64,000 nucleotides of DNA from RGIG1828 sp045541875 (GTDB lineage Bacteria; Bacillota; Clostridia; UMGS1810): contig JAZQJX010000099.1 of assembly GCA_045541875.1 (NCBI GenBank), positions 13,104 to 77,103 of the forward strand, read 5' to 3'. The position numbers were made by a program, and so were the translations under genes. Below the pieces are notes generated by a model. That model did not search any database. It was not told the origin of the DNA and saw nothing but the letters and a program-made list of their open reading frames with translations. Shown in pieces: positions 43,603 through 51,949 of the stretch; position 1 is the first letter of the stretch, and each line of letters opens with the position of its first letter.

Positions 43603-44799
43603 ATGAATATTTTAGTAATCAATGCAGGAAGTTCTTCTCTCAAATATCAGTTCATTAAAATTGAAGAAGAAAAAGTTCTTGCAAAAGGTCTTTGTGAAAG
43701 AATCGGAATTGAAGGTTCAAAACTCACTCTCAAAGTTCCCGGCAAAGATGACTATGTTGTTGAAAAACATATGGACGATCATTCGGTTGCCATTTCAATG
43801 GTAATTGACGCTCTCACAGACAAAGAACACGGTGTAATTTCCGATATGAAAGAAATTGATGCAGTTGGACACAGAGTGGTACACGGCGGAGAAATTTTTG
43901 CTTGCTCTGTTGTTATTGATGATAAAGTTAAAGAGGCTCTTGAAGTTTGCTCTGAACTTGCTCCTCTTCATAACCCTGCAAACATCATCGGCATAGAGGC
44001 TTGCGAAAAGGCTATGCCCGGTGTTCCTCAGGTTGGCGTGTTCGACACAGCATTCCATCAGACAATGCCTCAAAAAGCATATATGTATGCACTTCCTTAT
44101 GAACTCTATACAAAGCATAAAATAAGAAGATACGGTTTCCATGGAACAAGTCACAGATTCGTATCTGAAAGAGCGGCTCATATGCTTGGAAAACCCATCG
44201 AGGAACTTAAAATAATCACTTGTCACCTTGGCAACGGTTCATCAATTGCTGCAGTTGACTGTGGTAAATCTGTTGACACAAGTATGGGATTCACACCTCT
44301 TGCAGGTGTTCCGATGGGAACACGTTCAGGTGACATTGACCCCGCAATCGTGACATTCCTTATGGAAAAAGAAAATCTTAGTGCAAAACAGGTTAATGAC
44401 CTTATGAATAAGGAATCAGGTGTGTTTGGAATTTCTGAACTCAGTTCAGATTTCAGAGACCTTGAAGGTTCAAAGGATACAAATGAAAAATCAGCCCTTG
44501 CTCTGGAAATGTTTGCATATGGCGTAACAAAATATATTGGTGCATATGCTGCTGCAATGGGCGGCGTTGATGCAATCGTATTCACAGCGGGCGTTGGTGA
44601 AAACACAGCACTTACAAGAGGTCAGATTGTTGAAAAACTCGGATTTATGGGTGTTAAAATCGATGCTGAAGCAAACAAATGCAGAGGAAAGGAAATGGAT
44701 ATTTCCGCACCTGATGCAACTGTTAAAACATTGGTTATTCCCACAAATGAAGAACTTATGATTGCAAAAGATACTGCAAGACTTGTTAAAGAAATGTAA
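43603..44799 (+). CDS. ackA: Acetate kinase
   Basis: The 398-residue ASKHA kinase shows INAGSSSLKYQFI, GHRVVHGGEIF, FDTAFHQTMP (catalytic Asp), RRYGFHGTSHRFV, ITCHLGNGSSIAAV with DTSMGFTPLAGVPMGTRSGD, and the terminal FTAGVGEN. It transfers phosphate from acetyl-phosphate to ADP. Operon with pta, closed by a hairpin terminator. Confidence 0.98.
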   Translation: MNILVINAGSSSLKYQFIKIEEEKVLAKGLCERIGIEGSKLTLKVPGKDDYVVEKHMDDHSVAISMVIDALTDKEHGVISDMKEIDAVGHRVVHGGEIFACSVVIDDKVKEALEVCSELAPLHNPANIIGIEACEKAMPGVPQVGVFDTAFHQTMPQKAYMYALPYELYTKHKIRRYGFHGTSHRFVSERAAHMLGKPIEELKIITCHLGNGSSIAAVDCGKSVDTSMGFTPLAGVPMGTRSGDIDPAIVTFLMEKENLSAKQVNDLMNKESGVFGISELSSDFRDLEGSKDTNEKSALALEMFAYGVTKYIGAYAAAMGGVDAIVFTAGVGENTALTRGQIVEKLGFMGVKIDAEANKCRGKEMDISAPDATVKTLVIPTNEELMIAKDTARLVKEM

Positions 44800-44807
44800 C
44801 CAAAAAC

Positions 44808-44835
44808 GGAGTGTAAATATTAATGTTTACACTCC
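44808..44835 (+). terminator. Intrinsic terminator after ackA
   Basis: GGAGTGTAAA (44808-44817) and TTTACACTCC (44826-44835) are followed by ATTTTTATAA. Confidence 0.85.
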
Positions 44836-44917
44836 ATTTTTATAATACATCGAAAGTTTATAAGTTGTTGCGTAAAACACAAACTTAAAATGATTTCAAA
44901 TCTAAGGGGTTATATCA

Positions 44918-45898
44918 ATGCCAAAATCATCAAATCAAAAACTAAAACTTTTGTATCTTCTTAAAATGTTTTTGGAAGAAACTGATGAAAACAACAGCCT
45001 TACAATGTCCGAAATAATACTCAAATTAAAGGAACTTGGCATAAATGCTGAACGAAAGAGTCTTTATGACGATTTTGAACAACTTAACGTCTTTGGACTC
45101 GACATTTGCAAAACATCCGAAAAGGTTCCAGGCTACTATAATCTTGCAACGCAGTTTGAACTTCCTGAACTGAAACTTTTAATAGATGCAGTACAGTCTT
45201 CAAAATTTGTGACAGAAAAAAAGAGTCTTGAACTTATTTCAAAAATTGAAAAACTCACAAGCCGTCACAATGCCGGAAAACTCAGACGTCAGGTGTATAT
45301 TGCCAACAGAGTGAAAACCCGCAATGAAAAAGTTTTCTATAATGTTGATAAAATATATGACGCCATAGGTGAAAACAAAAGAATCAGTTTCAAATATTTC
45401 AACTACACCATAGAAAAAGAAAAACTATACAGAAAAGATGGGAGAGAATATGAGGAATCTCCCGTGACACTTATGTGGGATGATGAGAATTACTATCTTG
45501 TTGCATATAACAGCAAACATTCAAACTATGTTCACTATCGTGTTGACCGTATGGAAAATATTGAGATTCTTGCAGATGAAAGATGCATTCCGGATAAGTC
45601 TTTTGATACGGCGCATTATGCGAAGAAAGTTTTTTCAATGTTTTCAGGAGAAGAAACTCTTGTCACAATGCGTTTTGAAAATTCTCTAATAAACGTTGCC
45701 TTTGACCGATTCGGAATGGATGTAACACCCTTTAAAGACGGAGATAATCACTTCATAATAAAAACAGGAGTGTCGGTTAGTCAGCAGTTTTTCGGATGGA
45801 TAGCATCCCTTGGCGCAAGAGCAGAAATAGTTTCTCCTAAAAATGTCAGAGAAGATTTTGTTTCAATGATGAATGATGTTTTAAAAATACATAAATAG
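44918..45898 (+). CDS. WYL-domain transcriptional regulator
   Basis: The 326-residue protein has an N-terminal winged helix-turn-helix of the DeoR-like type (KLLYLLKMFLEETDE, LKELGINAERKSLYDDFEQL), then the WYL ligand-sensing domain (ISFKYFNYTIEKEKL, SPVTLMWDDENYYLVAYNSK with the WxxxxYYL variation) and a C-terminal WCX region (VTMRFENSLINVAFDRFG). WYL proteins sense nucleic acids or nucleotides in DNA-damage, CRISPR or phage-defence contexts. No such genes adjoin it, so the target is unknown. It is probably monocistronic: the downstream kinase gene has its own promoter. Confidence 0.9.
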   Translation: MPKSSNQKLKLLYLLKMFLEETDENNSLTMSEIILKLKELGINAERKSLYDDFEQLNVFGLDICKTSEKVPGYYNLATQFELPELKLLIDAVQSSKFVTEKKSLELISKIEKLTSRHNAGKLRRQVYIANRVKTRNEKVFYNVDKIYDAIGENKRISFKYFNYTIEKEKLYRKDGREYEESPVTLMWDDENYYLVAYNSKHSNYVHYRVDRMENIEILADERCIPDKSFDTAHYAKKVFSMFSGEETLVTMRFENSLINVAFDRFGMDVTPFKDGDNHFIIKTGVSVSQQFFGWIASLGARAEIVSPKNVREDFVSMMNDVLKIHK

Positions 45899-45906
45899 AA
45901 TTAATT

Positions 45907-45939
45907 TTAGCCAAGTCTTAACCGGAATTATGTTATAAT
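45907..45939 (+). promoter_or_regulatory. Activator-type promoter of the two-component operon (direct-repeat operator)
   Basis: Half-sites TTAGCC (45907-45912) and TTAACC (45918-45923) repeat with an 11-bp period; 10 bp later comes TATAAT (45934-45939). No SigA -35 is present at the right distance. The same arrangement precedes the Na/Pi gene. Confidence 0.6.
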
Positions 45940-45977
45940 ACACTTGTGTGCAAATTATTTTTAAAGCGGAGGGCAGA

Positions 45978-47030
45978 ATGAAAAAATCAAATGTCATTTT
46001 AAAAAACTCCCTGATAACATTTGGGATTCTTTGTGTGTGTTTTTCTTTTTCCTTGGTTTTGAAATACATATTTCATAACAGTGCATTAATTTCAGCAGTG
46101 TTTGTCTTGGGAGTATATCTGATATCAGTTGTGACTCAGGGATATGTTTACGGCATAACATCTGCGCTTATATGCGTGCTGGCAGTTAACTTTGCTTTTG
46201 ATTTCCCCTTTTTCGCATTCAACTTTACGATAGCAGAGAATATAGTTTCAGCGATAATTCTGCTTGTGGTTACAATGATGACTTGCGGTCTTACTGCCAA
46301 AGTGAAACGACAAGAGGCAATAAAATCCGAAAGAGACAAGGAAAGAATGAGAGCAAATCTTTTGAGGGCTGTTTCCCATGACCTGAGAACACCTCTTACA
46401 ACGATTTTCAGTTCAAGTTCTGCTCTTTTGGATAATTATGAGGGTTTTACTGATGAACAAAAAACCGAAATGATAAGAGGTATAAGTGAAGATTCCAAAT
46501 GGTTGTACCGTATGGTGGAAAATCTGTTATCTGTAACAAAACTTGACGGCGATAATGTAAAAATCATTAAAGTTCCAACGGTTCTAGACGAACTAATTGA
46601 TTCAGTCCTTGTCAAATTCTCAAAGAGATATCCCGGTAAGACAATAGATGTTTATATTCCTGATGATTTTGTCACAATTCCCATGGATGCACTTTTGATT
46701 GAACAGGTGCTTATAAATATTCTTGAAAATGCCGTACAGCATGCAAAAGGTATGACATACTTAAAACTCAGTGTGTTTATAACTTCAAACAAAGCGGTTT
46801 TTGAAATAGAAGATGATGGGTGCGGGATTCCCGATGCAAAACTCAAAGAGATTTTCAACGGTGTATACTCATCTTATTCCGAGATTTCTGACGGCAGAAA
46901 AAACAACGCAGGAATTGGTCTTTCGGTGTGCGCATCAATCATAAAAGCGCATGGTGGAAATATAAATGCATATAACAGAAAAAGCGGTGGATGTATATTC
47001 CGCTTCGCACTAAATCTGGAGGATAACTGA
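45978..47030 (+). CDS. Membrane sensor histidine kinase, KdpD-C-terminal-like (DUF4118-HisKA-HATPase)
   Basis: ATG45978 follows GCGGAGGGCAGA. About 110 N-terminal residues form four closely packed membrane helices (DUF4118-type), without the KdpD/USP cytosolic domains. Then comes the dimerisation helix with the phospho-acceptor His (LLRAVSHDLRTPLTTIFSSS) and the ATPase domain: N-box LINILENAVQHA, G1 IEDDGCGIP, G2 NNAGIGLSVCASIIKAHGG. Its 350 residues are much shorter than full KdpD. It is one base upstream of the response-regulator gene. No kdpFABC is nearby; a linked Na/Pi transporter shares its operator, so a phosphate- or cation-related signal is likely. Confidence 0.9.
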   Translation: MKKSNVILKNSLITFGILCVCFSFSLVLKYIFHNSALISAVFVLGVYLISVVTQGYVYGITSALICVLAVNFAFDFPFFAFNFTIAENIVSAIILLVVTMMTCGLTAKVKRQEAIKSERDKERMRANLLRAVSHDLRTPLTTIFSSSSALLDNYEGFTDEQKTEMIRGISEDSKWLYRMVENLLSVTKLDGDNVKIIKVPTVLDELIDSVLVKFSKRYPGKTIDVYIPDDFVTIPMDALLIEQVLINILENAVQHAKGMTYLKLSVFITSNKAVFEIEDDGCGIPDAKLKEIFNGVYSSYSEISDGRKNNAGIGLSVCASIIKAHGGNINAYNRKSGGCIFRFALNLEDN

Positions 47031-47031
47031 A

Positions 47032-47739
47032 ATGAACAACAAATATAAAATCCTCATAATAGAAGACGAAGAAAACATAAATAATCTGTTGAAGAATCTT
47101 CTTGAAACAAACGGATATCAGGTTGTTTGTGCAAAATCATGCGCAGGTGGTAAAATGCTTTTTGCATCTCACAGACCGGACCTTGTTATACTTGATCTTG
47201 GATTACCTGATTATGATGGGACAACGTTTTTGAAAGATGTCAGAAAGGATTCTTTGACGCCTGTCATTGTGCTTTCGGCAAGGACAGATGAAAAGGATAA
47301 AGTCAACGCACTCGATATGGGAGCAAACGATTATGTAACAAAACCTTTTGGAAGCGCGGAATTTGTTGCAAGAGTAAGGTCGGCTCTCAGAATATCAAGG
47401 CGGAGCATAGATGAAGGAAAACTGCCCGGAGGCAAATTTAAATCCGGCGAACTTGAAATCGATTATGATGCAAGGAGAGTTTTTGTCGGCAAATCCGAGG
47501 TAACGCTCACCCAGACTGAATACAATATCATTGCATTCCTTTCTGAGCATTCCGGAAAGGTTATGACCTACACTTCGATTATTCGTGATATTTGGGGGTA
47601 CAACGACCTGAACAGTACAAAAAAACTTCAGGTTAATATGGCTAACATACGAAAAAAACTTGGTGATAAGCCGGGGAAAAATAATTATATTGTAAATGAA
47701 CTTGGTGTAGGCTATCGTATGTGTGACAAAGATGAATAG
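47032..47739 (+). CDS. OmpR/KdpE-family response regulator
   Basis: A receiver domain with the acidic pair IIEDEE, the phosphorylated Asp in LVILDLGLPDYDG and the Lys in YVTKPFG is followed by a winged-helix DNA-binding domain (VTLTQTEYNIIAFLSEHSGK, VNMANIRKKLGDKPGKNNYI, NELGVGYRM). At 235 residues it is typical. OmpR-family regulators bind as dimers to direct repeats of about 11 bp, exactly the spacing seen in front of this operon and of the Na/Pi gene. A long hairpin terminator follows. Confidence 0.95.
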   Translation: MNNKYKILIIEDEENINNLLKNLLETNGYQVVCAKSCAGGKMLFASHRPDLVILDLGLPDYDGTTFLKDVRKDSLTPVIVLSARTDEKDKVNALDMGANDYVTKPFGSAEFVARVRSALRISRRSIDEGKLPGGKFKSGELEIDYDARRVFVGKSEVTLTQTEYNIIAFLSEHSGKVMTYTSIIRDIWGYNDLNSTKKLQVNMANIRKKLGDKPGKNNYIVNELGVGYRMCDKDE

Positions 47740-47744
47740 AATTG

Positions 47745-47793
47745 GCAGATTTTGATTTGATGATTGTATCATTGATTCAAAGTCTGCTTTTTT
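47745..47793 (+). terminator. Intrinsic terminator after the response regulator
   Basis: A 19-bp stem with one mismatch and three wobbles joins 47745-47763 and 47769-47787 (outer arms GCAGA and TCTGC), followed by TTTTTTG. Confidence 0.8.
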
Positions 47794-47807
47794 GTTTAAT
47801 TACAATC

Positions 47808-47840
47808 TTAACCGCATCTTAACCAATTTGACAGTATAAT
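47808..47840 (+). promoter_or_regulatory. Activator-type promoter of the Na/Pi gene with TTAACC direct repeats
   Basis: TTAACC at 47808-47813 and 47819-47824 (11-bp period) and TATAAT at 47835-47840, 10 bp further on: spacing identical to the promoter of the two-component operon. The repeats cover the -35 position as in Pho-box promoters. Confidence 0.65.
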
Positions 47841-47940
47841 AAATGATAGATTGAGGTGGTTTTGAATGTGTGTAAAATAATGCACATACCATTCCACTCA
47901 AGTATTAACATAAATATAACAATTAAGAAGAGGTGTACAG

Positions 47941-49692
47941 ATGACAATTTTTGATGTTTTAACTTTGGTAGGCGGATTGTGTTTGTTTCTTTTTGGAATG
48001 AACGTGATGGGCGATGCTCTGGAGAGAAGAGCAGGAGGAAGTCTCAAAAAACTCCTTTCCAGACTTACGCAAAATAAACTTGCCGGATTTTTAACAGGAC
48101 TGGGTGTTACCGCTGTAATTCAAAGTTCTTCAGCTACAACCGTTATGGTGGTTGGTTTTGTTAATTCAGGTATAATGACACTCAGACAATCAATCGGAGT
48201 GATAATGGGTGCAAATATCGGAACAACAGTAACAGCATGGATATTGAGTCTTGGAGGTATATCAGGTGATAATATATTTGTTCAACTTTTGAAACCAATG
48301 TCATTTACGCCTGTTCTTGCCCTTGTTGGGACAGTATTCTTAATGCTTTCTAAATCTAGCAAAAAAAAGGACACAGGAACGATACTTCTCGGGTTCGCTA
48401 CATTGATGTTTGGAATGGATACCATGTCCTCTGCAGTATCAGGTCTTGCAGATGTACCTGCTTTCCAAAATCTGTTTATCATGTTCAAAAATCCGGTTTT
48501 GGGAGTTCTTGCAGGAGCAATTCTTACTGCTATCATTCAGTCCAGTTCGGCATCTGTAGGAATACTTCAGGCTCTATCAGTTACCGGTCAGGTTTCTTAT
48601 GGTGCGGCAGTTCCGATTATTATGGGACAAAACATAGGAACATGTGTAACAGCGCTTTTATCTTCTTTTGGTACAAACAAAAATGCAAAACGCGCCGCTA
48701 TTGTACACTTGTCATTCAATGTAATCGGCACAATAATCTTGCTTTCTGTGTTCAGTATAATATCAGTTCTTTTAAAACCTGCACTTTTAGATGCATCCGC
48801 ATCGTACCTTGGCATTGCAATTGCACATTCGCTTTTTAATATTGCATGCACCGTTTTGCTTCTCCCCATGTCTTCACTTCTTGAAAAACTTGCGATTAAA
48901 CTTGTACCTGAAACAAATAAAACGGAAGAAAATATTGAACTTGACGAAAGACTTCTTATAACCCCTCCTGTTGCATTGGAGCGTTGCAATGATCTTGTAC
49001 ATGAAATGGCAGAGTTTTCCGTGGTTGCTTTAAAGAATGGATTAAATATGCTCAATAAATATGATGCAACTGTTGCTCAGGAGATTCGCAGTGCCGAAGA
49101 AAAAGCCGACCACTATGAAGATATTTTAGGAACATATCTTGTAAAACTCAGTCGTTACAAAGTGAGCGACAATGACAGTTCAGAAGTTTCAAAACTTCTG
49201 AAAGTAATTGGTGATTTTGAAAGAATATCAGACCACAGCATCAATATCCTGGAATCGGCAGAAGAATTAAAAGAAAAAGATATGGAGTTCACACCTGACG
49301 CATTAGGGGAACTTGGTGTTCTTTGCAGTGCAGTATCTGAAATTCTTACACTTTCGTATATGGCATTTATTAATAATGACATAAAATGCGCCCGAGATGT
49401 TGAACCACTCGAACAGGTAATTGATGGATTAAAAATAAAACTCAGAGACGGGCACATAAAGCGACTGAAAAACGGAACCTGTTCAATAGAAGCCGGATTT
49501 GTATGGGCTGATCTTATTACAAATCTTGAAAGAACGGCAGACCACTGCTCAAATATTGCCGCCTGTGTTATTGATGCATCAGAAAATAATATGAATGTTC
49601 ATCAGTCATTGAGAGATATGAAAACAAACGATGCATATTTTACATCGAAATTCTCTTATTATGCAGAAAAATATAATATAGATAGTTTATAA
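47941..49692 (+). CDS. Na/Pi cotransporter family protein with C-terminal PhoU domain
   Basis: The 583-residue protein has two NptA/SLC34-type repeats (LFLFGMNVMGDALERRAGG and the QSSSATT motif in the first; AIIQSSSASVGILQALS in the second) with GANIGTTVTAWIL/GQNIGTCVTALL loops. From about residue 340 a cytosolic PhoU-like helical bundle follows (repeated DFERISDHSINILE and LERTADHCSNIA motifs). It probably takes up or exchanges phosphate with Na+, the PhoU part sensing phosphate status. GAAGAGGTG precedes the ATG. A Ca/Na exchanger follows 21 bases later. Confidence 0.93.
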   Translation: MTIFDVLTLVGGLCLFLFGMNVMGDALERRAGGSLKKLLSRLTQNKLAGFLTGLGVTAVIQSSSATTVMVVGFVNSGIMTLRQSIGVIMGANIGTTVTAWILSLGGISGDNIFVQLLKPMSFTPVLALVGTVFLMLSKSSKKKDTGTILLGFATLMFGMDTMSSAVSGLADVPAFQNLFIMFKNPVLGVLAGAILTAIIQSSSASVGILQALSVTGQVSYGAAVPIIMGQNIGTCVTALLSSFGTNKNAKRAAIVHLSFNVIGTIILLSVFSIISVLLKPALLDASASYLGIAIAHSLFNIACTVLLLPMSSLLEKLAIKLVPETNKTEENIELDERLLITPPVALERCNDLVHEMAEFSVVALKNGLNMLNKYDATVAQEIRSAEEKADHYEDILGTYLVKLSRYKVSDNDSSEVSKLLKVIGDFERISDHSINILESAEELKEKDMEFTPDALGELGVLCSAVSEILTLSYMAFINNDIKCARDVEPLEQVIDGLKIKLRDGHIKRLKNGTCSIEAGFVWADLITNLERTADHCSNIAACVIDASENNMNVHQSLRDMKTNDAYFTSKFSYYAEKYNIDSL

Positions 49693-49713
49693 TAAGAAAA
49701 GGAGTTTTTTAAA

Positions 49714-50637
49714 ATGGATTTTATCCTGCAACTTGTTTTACTTTGTATAGGTTTTGTAATGCTTGTTAAAGGTGCTGATTGGTTTGTTGACGGTTCATCA
49801 GGGATTGCGACAAAATTTAAAATACCGCAACTTGTAATTGGTCTTACAATTGTTGCTATGGGTACAAGTGCACCGGAAGCTGCTGTCAGCATAACTGCTG
49901 CCCTAAAAGGGAATGCGGATATTACAATTGGAAATATCGTCGGCAGCAACATCTTGAATATTCTCATAATCCTTGGTATTTCATCTGTAATAACAGCCCT
50001 CAAGGTTGCAAAATCCACAATAAAAGTTGAAATTCCTTTCATGATAGCGATAACCTTAATTCTTTTGTGGATGGGATATGACGGTGAAATTGACCTTCTT
50101 GAAGGAATATTACTTTTAATATTGTTCCTTATCTATCTTGCATATCTTTTTGTTTTAGCAAAAAAAGACAGAGAAAATGAAGAAGAAATAAAAGAAATAT
50201 CTGTTACAAAAGCACTTTTATGGACTGTTATAGGACTATTTCTCATTGTTTACGGCAGTAATGTGACTGTTGATGCAGCAACAAGAATTGCAAAAGTTTT
50301 AGGTCTCAGCGAAAGATTTATAGGTCTTACTATTGTTGCACTGGGAACATCTCTTCCGGAACTTTTCACATCCGTATCAGCAGCAAGAAAGGGCAATGCA
50401 GATATTGCCATCGGTAATATTGTAGGAAGTAACATTTTTAATATTCTCTTTGTTATTGGTGTATCAGCATCAATCATTCCTGTTCCTTTTGCAAATGGAT
50501 TTAGACTTGATACAATTGTAGCAGTTATTGCCGCGTTGATACTTCTGGTTTGCCCTTTAAAAGAGATGAAATTAAAAAGATGGGCGGGAGTGCTTATGCT
50601 TATTGCCTATGCAGTTTATTTTGTAATTATATGGTAA
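49714..50637 (+). CDS. Calcium/sodium antiporter (CaCA, YrbG-like)
   Basis: A 307-residue membrane protein with ten helices in two inverted halves. Each half has the alpha-repeat: MGTSAPEAAVSITAALKGNA plus GNIVGSNILNIL in the first, LGTSLPELFTSVSAARKGNA plus GNIVGSNIFNILFV in the second. It exports Ca2+ in exchange for Na+. Pairing with a Na-coupled phosphate transporter links Na, Ca and phosphate fluxes. A terminator follows. Confidence 0.93.
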   Translation: MDFILQLVLLCIGFVMLVKGADWFVDGSSGIATKFKIPQLVIGLTIVAMGTSAPEAAVSITAALKGNADITIGNIVGSNILNILIILGISSVITALKVAKSTIKVEIPFMIAITLILLWMGYDGEIDLLEGILLLILFLIYLAYLFVLAKKDRENEEEIKEISVTKALLWTVIGLFLIVYGSNVTVDAATRIAKVLGLSERFIGLTIVALGTSLPELFTSVSAARKGNADIAIGNIVGSNIFNILFVIGVSASIIPVPFANGFRLDTIVAVIAALILLVCPLKEMKLKRWAGVLMLIAYAVYFVIIW

Positions 50638-50678
50638 ATGTGTTTATATTTGATTTTTAGTATATCACAGTAATTTTA

Positions 50679-50723
50679 AGAGCATATATTCTATGAATCT
50701 CGTGTTCATGGAATATATGCTCT
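50679..50723 (+). terminator. Intrinsic terminator after the Ca/Na antiporter
   Basis: AGAGCATATATTC (50679-50691) and GAATATATGCTCT (50711-50723), extended by ATGAA/TTCAT, followed by TTTTA. Confidence 0.88.
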
Positions 50724-50789
50724 TTTATATGAGTGTAATTTTACATATGCATTTGGTTGTTTATTATTGCTTGTCATTAATGTATTTGT

Positions 50790-50818
50790 TTGACTTTTAT
50801 CGGTTCTGATGATAAAAT
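50790..50818 (+). promoter_or_regulatory. SigA promoter of the SbcD/YhaN-fakA-recG unit
   Basis: TTGACT, 17-bp spacer, TAAAAT; 30 bases before the start codon. Confidence 0.65.
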
Positions 50819-50848
50819 ATTAATATACTCTGTGTGGGAGGGTAAAGT

Positions 50849-51949
50849 ATGGATCACATATCTATAATTCATTTTGCTGATATGCATCTGGGAAAAGTTA
50901 TTTCGGCATTTGACAAAAGCAAAAACCGTATAAGAATGCAGGAAATGGTACAATCCTGTTTATCTGCTATGAATATGGCTGACGGATGCCACATAGCACT
51001 TTTATCAGGCGACATTTTTGATTTTCCTGATGTTTCCGAAAAAATATGTAAATCTGTTATTGATAAAATTTCTTCCATGCCCGATGTCAGGTTTTTCTAT
51101 TCATGCGGTAATCATGATCCATACATAAGCAAATCCACAGACTTTCTTGTGCGTAACTGTCCTGACAATCTTCATATTTTTGGATATGAAGATGTAGAGT
51201 GTGTCACTATCGAAAACCTCAGAACAAAGGTATATGGTATTTCATTTGCTGACAGATATATGATGCAATCGCCATTAAATGATATTGGTGCGTGTGATCC
51301 GTCATATATTAACATTATGTGCATACATGGGGAGATTGCAGAAAAAAGCGTATATAACCCACTCGATATGGATTTGTTTGAGAAAAAGGGTTTTGATTAT
51401 GTGGCGCTCGGTCATACACATAACTTTGACGGGATAAAGAGAGCGAACAAAATGTTATATGCATACCCCGGTTGTATTGAACCATCGGGGTTTGATGAGT
51501 GCGGACCAAAAGGATACATTAAAGGGAAAATAAAAAAAGGTGAGTCTGACCTTGGTTTTGTTGAATCAAACAAAAGACAGTATCACAGTATTGCTGTTGA
51601 TATAACTCAGTTTTATGATTATTATGAAGTGATTGATAAAATCACAAAAACTGTTGATGCCGGTGACGATTTGTGGAGAATCAGTCTACAGGGCGAAAAT
51701 CACCTTGGTTCACTCATTGATGTTGAACTCATAAAAAACAGAGTTAATGCTTTTTATATAGAAATACAAAATGACACTAAAATTCCATATAACATAAACC
51801 AAGAATCTGAAAGTTTCTCTCTTTTAGGTCTTTGTGCTAAGGAAACATTGAAACTTATTAATGATGAATCTGATGAAACAAAAATAAAGATATATGAAGA
51901 TGCTTTCTCTATTCTTTACGGATTACTGAGTAAAGGGGGAGAAAAATGA
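50849..51949 (+). CDS. SbcD/Mre11-like metallophosphoesterase (YhaO type)
   Basis: Residues 1-230 contain the five calcineurin-like phosphoesterase motifs: FADMHLG, LLSGDIFDF, YSCGNHDPY, CIHGEIA and VALGHTHNFDG, as in Mre11/SbcD nucleases. The C-terminal 130 residues are a capping region. At 366 residues it is of YhaO size. The 4-base overlap with the following ATPase gene shows that the two form a complex, a nuclease/ATPase pair that cleaves hairpins or protein-blocked DNA ends. It lies upstream of recG in the same direction. Confidence 0.88.
   Translation: MDHISIIHFADMHLGKVISAFDKSKNRIRMQEMVQSCLSAMNMADGCHIALLSGDIFDFPDVSEKICKSVIDKISSMPDVRFFYSCGNHDPYISKSTDFLVRNCPDNLHIFGYEDVECVTIENLRTKVYGISFADRYMMQSPLNDIGACDPSYINIMCIHGEIAEKSVYNPLDMDLFEKKGFDYVALGHTHNFDGIKRANKMLYAYPGCIEPSGFDECGPKGYIKGKIKKGESDLGFVESNKRQYHSIAVDITQFYDYYEVIDKITKTVDAGDDLWRISLQGENHLGSLIDVELIKNRVNAFYIEIQNDTKIPYNINQESESFSLLGLCAKETLKLINDESDETKIKIYEDAFSILYGLLSKGGEK

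Noticed and set aside
32353..44799. Rex operator in front of pta, gdhA or the transketolase genes
   Set aside because: No TTGTTAA-N4-TTAACAA-like palindrome was found; the nearest resemblance upstream of pta (TGTTAAT...TTATTAAACA) has the wrong spacing.
44918..45898. WYL regulator as the marker of a defence island
   Set aside because: WYL proteins often sit in defence loci, but the neighbours are acetate metabolism and a two-component system, with no nuclease, toxin or CRISPR genes close by.
47828..47840. TTGACA next to TATAAT before the Na/Pi gene
   Set aside because: Only 0-1 bp separates the two, so TTGACA cannot be the -35 of this -10; no -10 lies 17 bp behind it either. The TTAACC repeats explain the region better.
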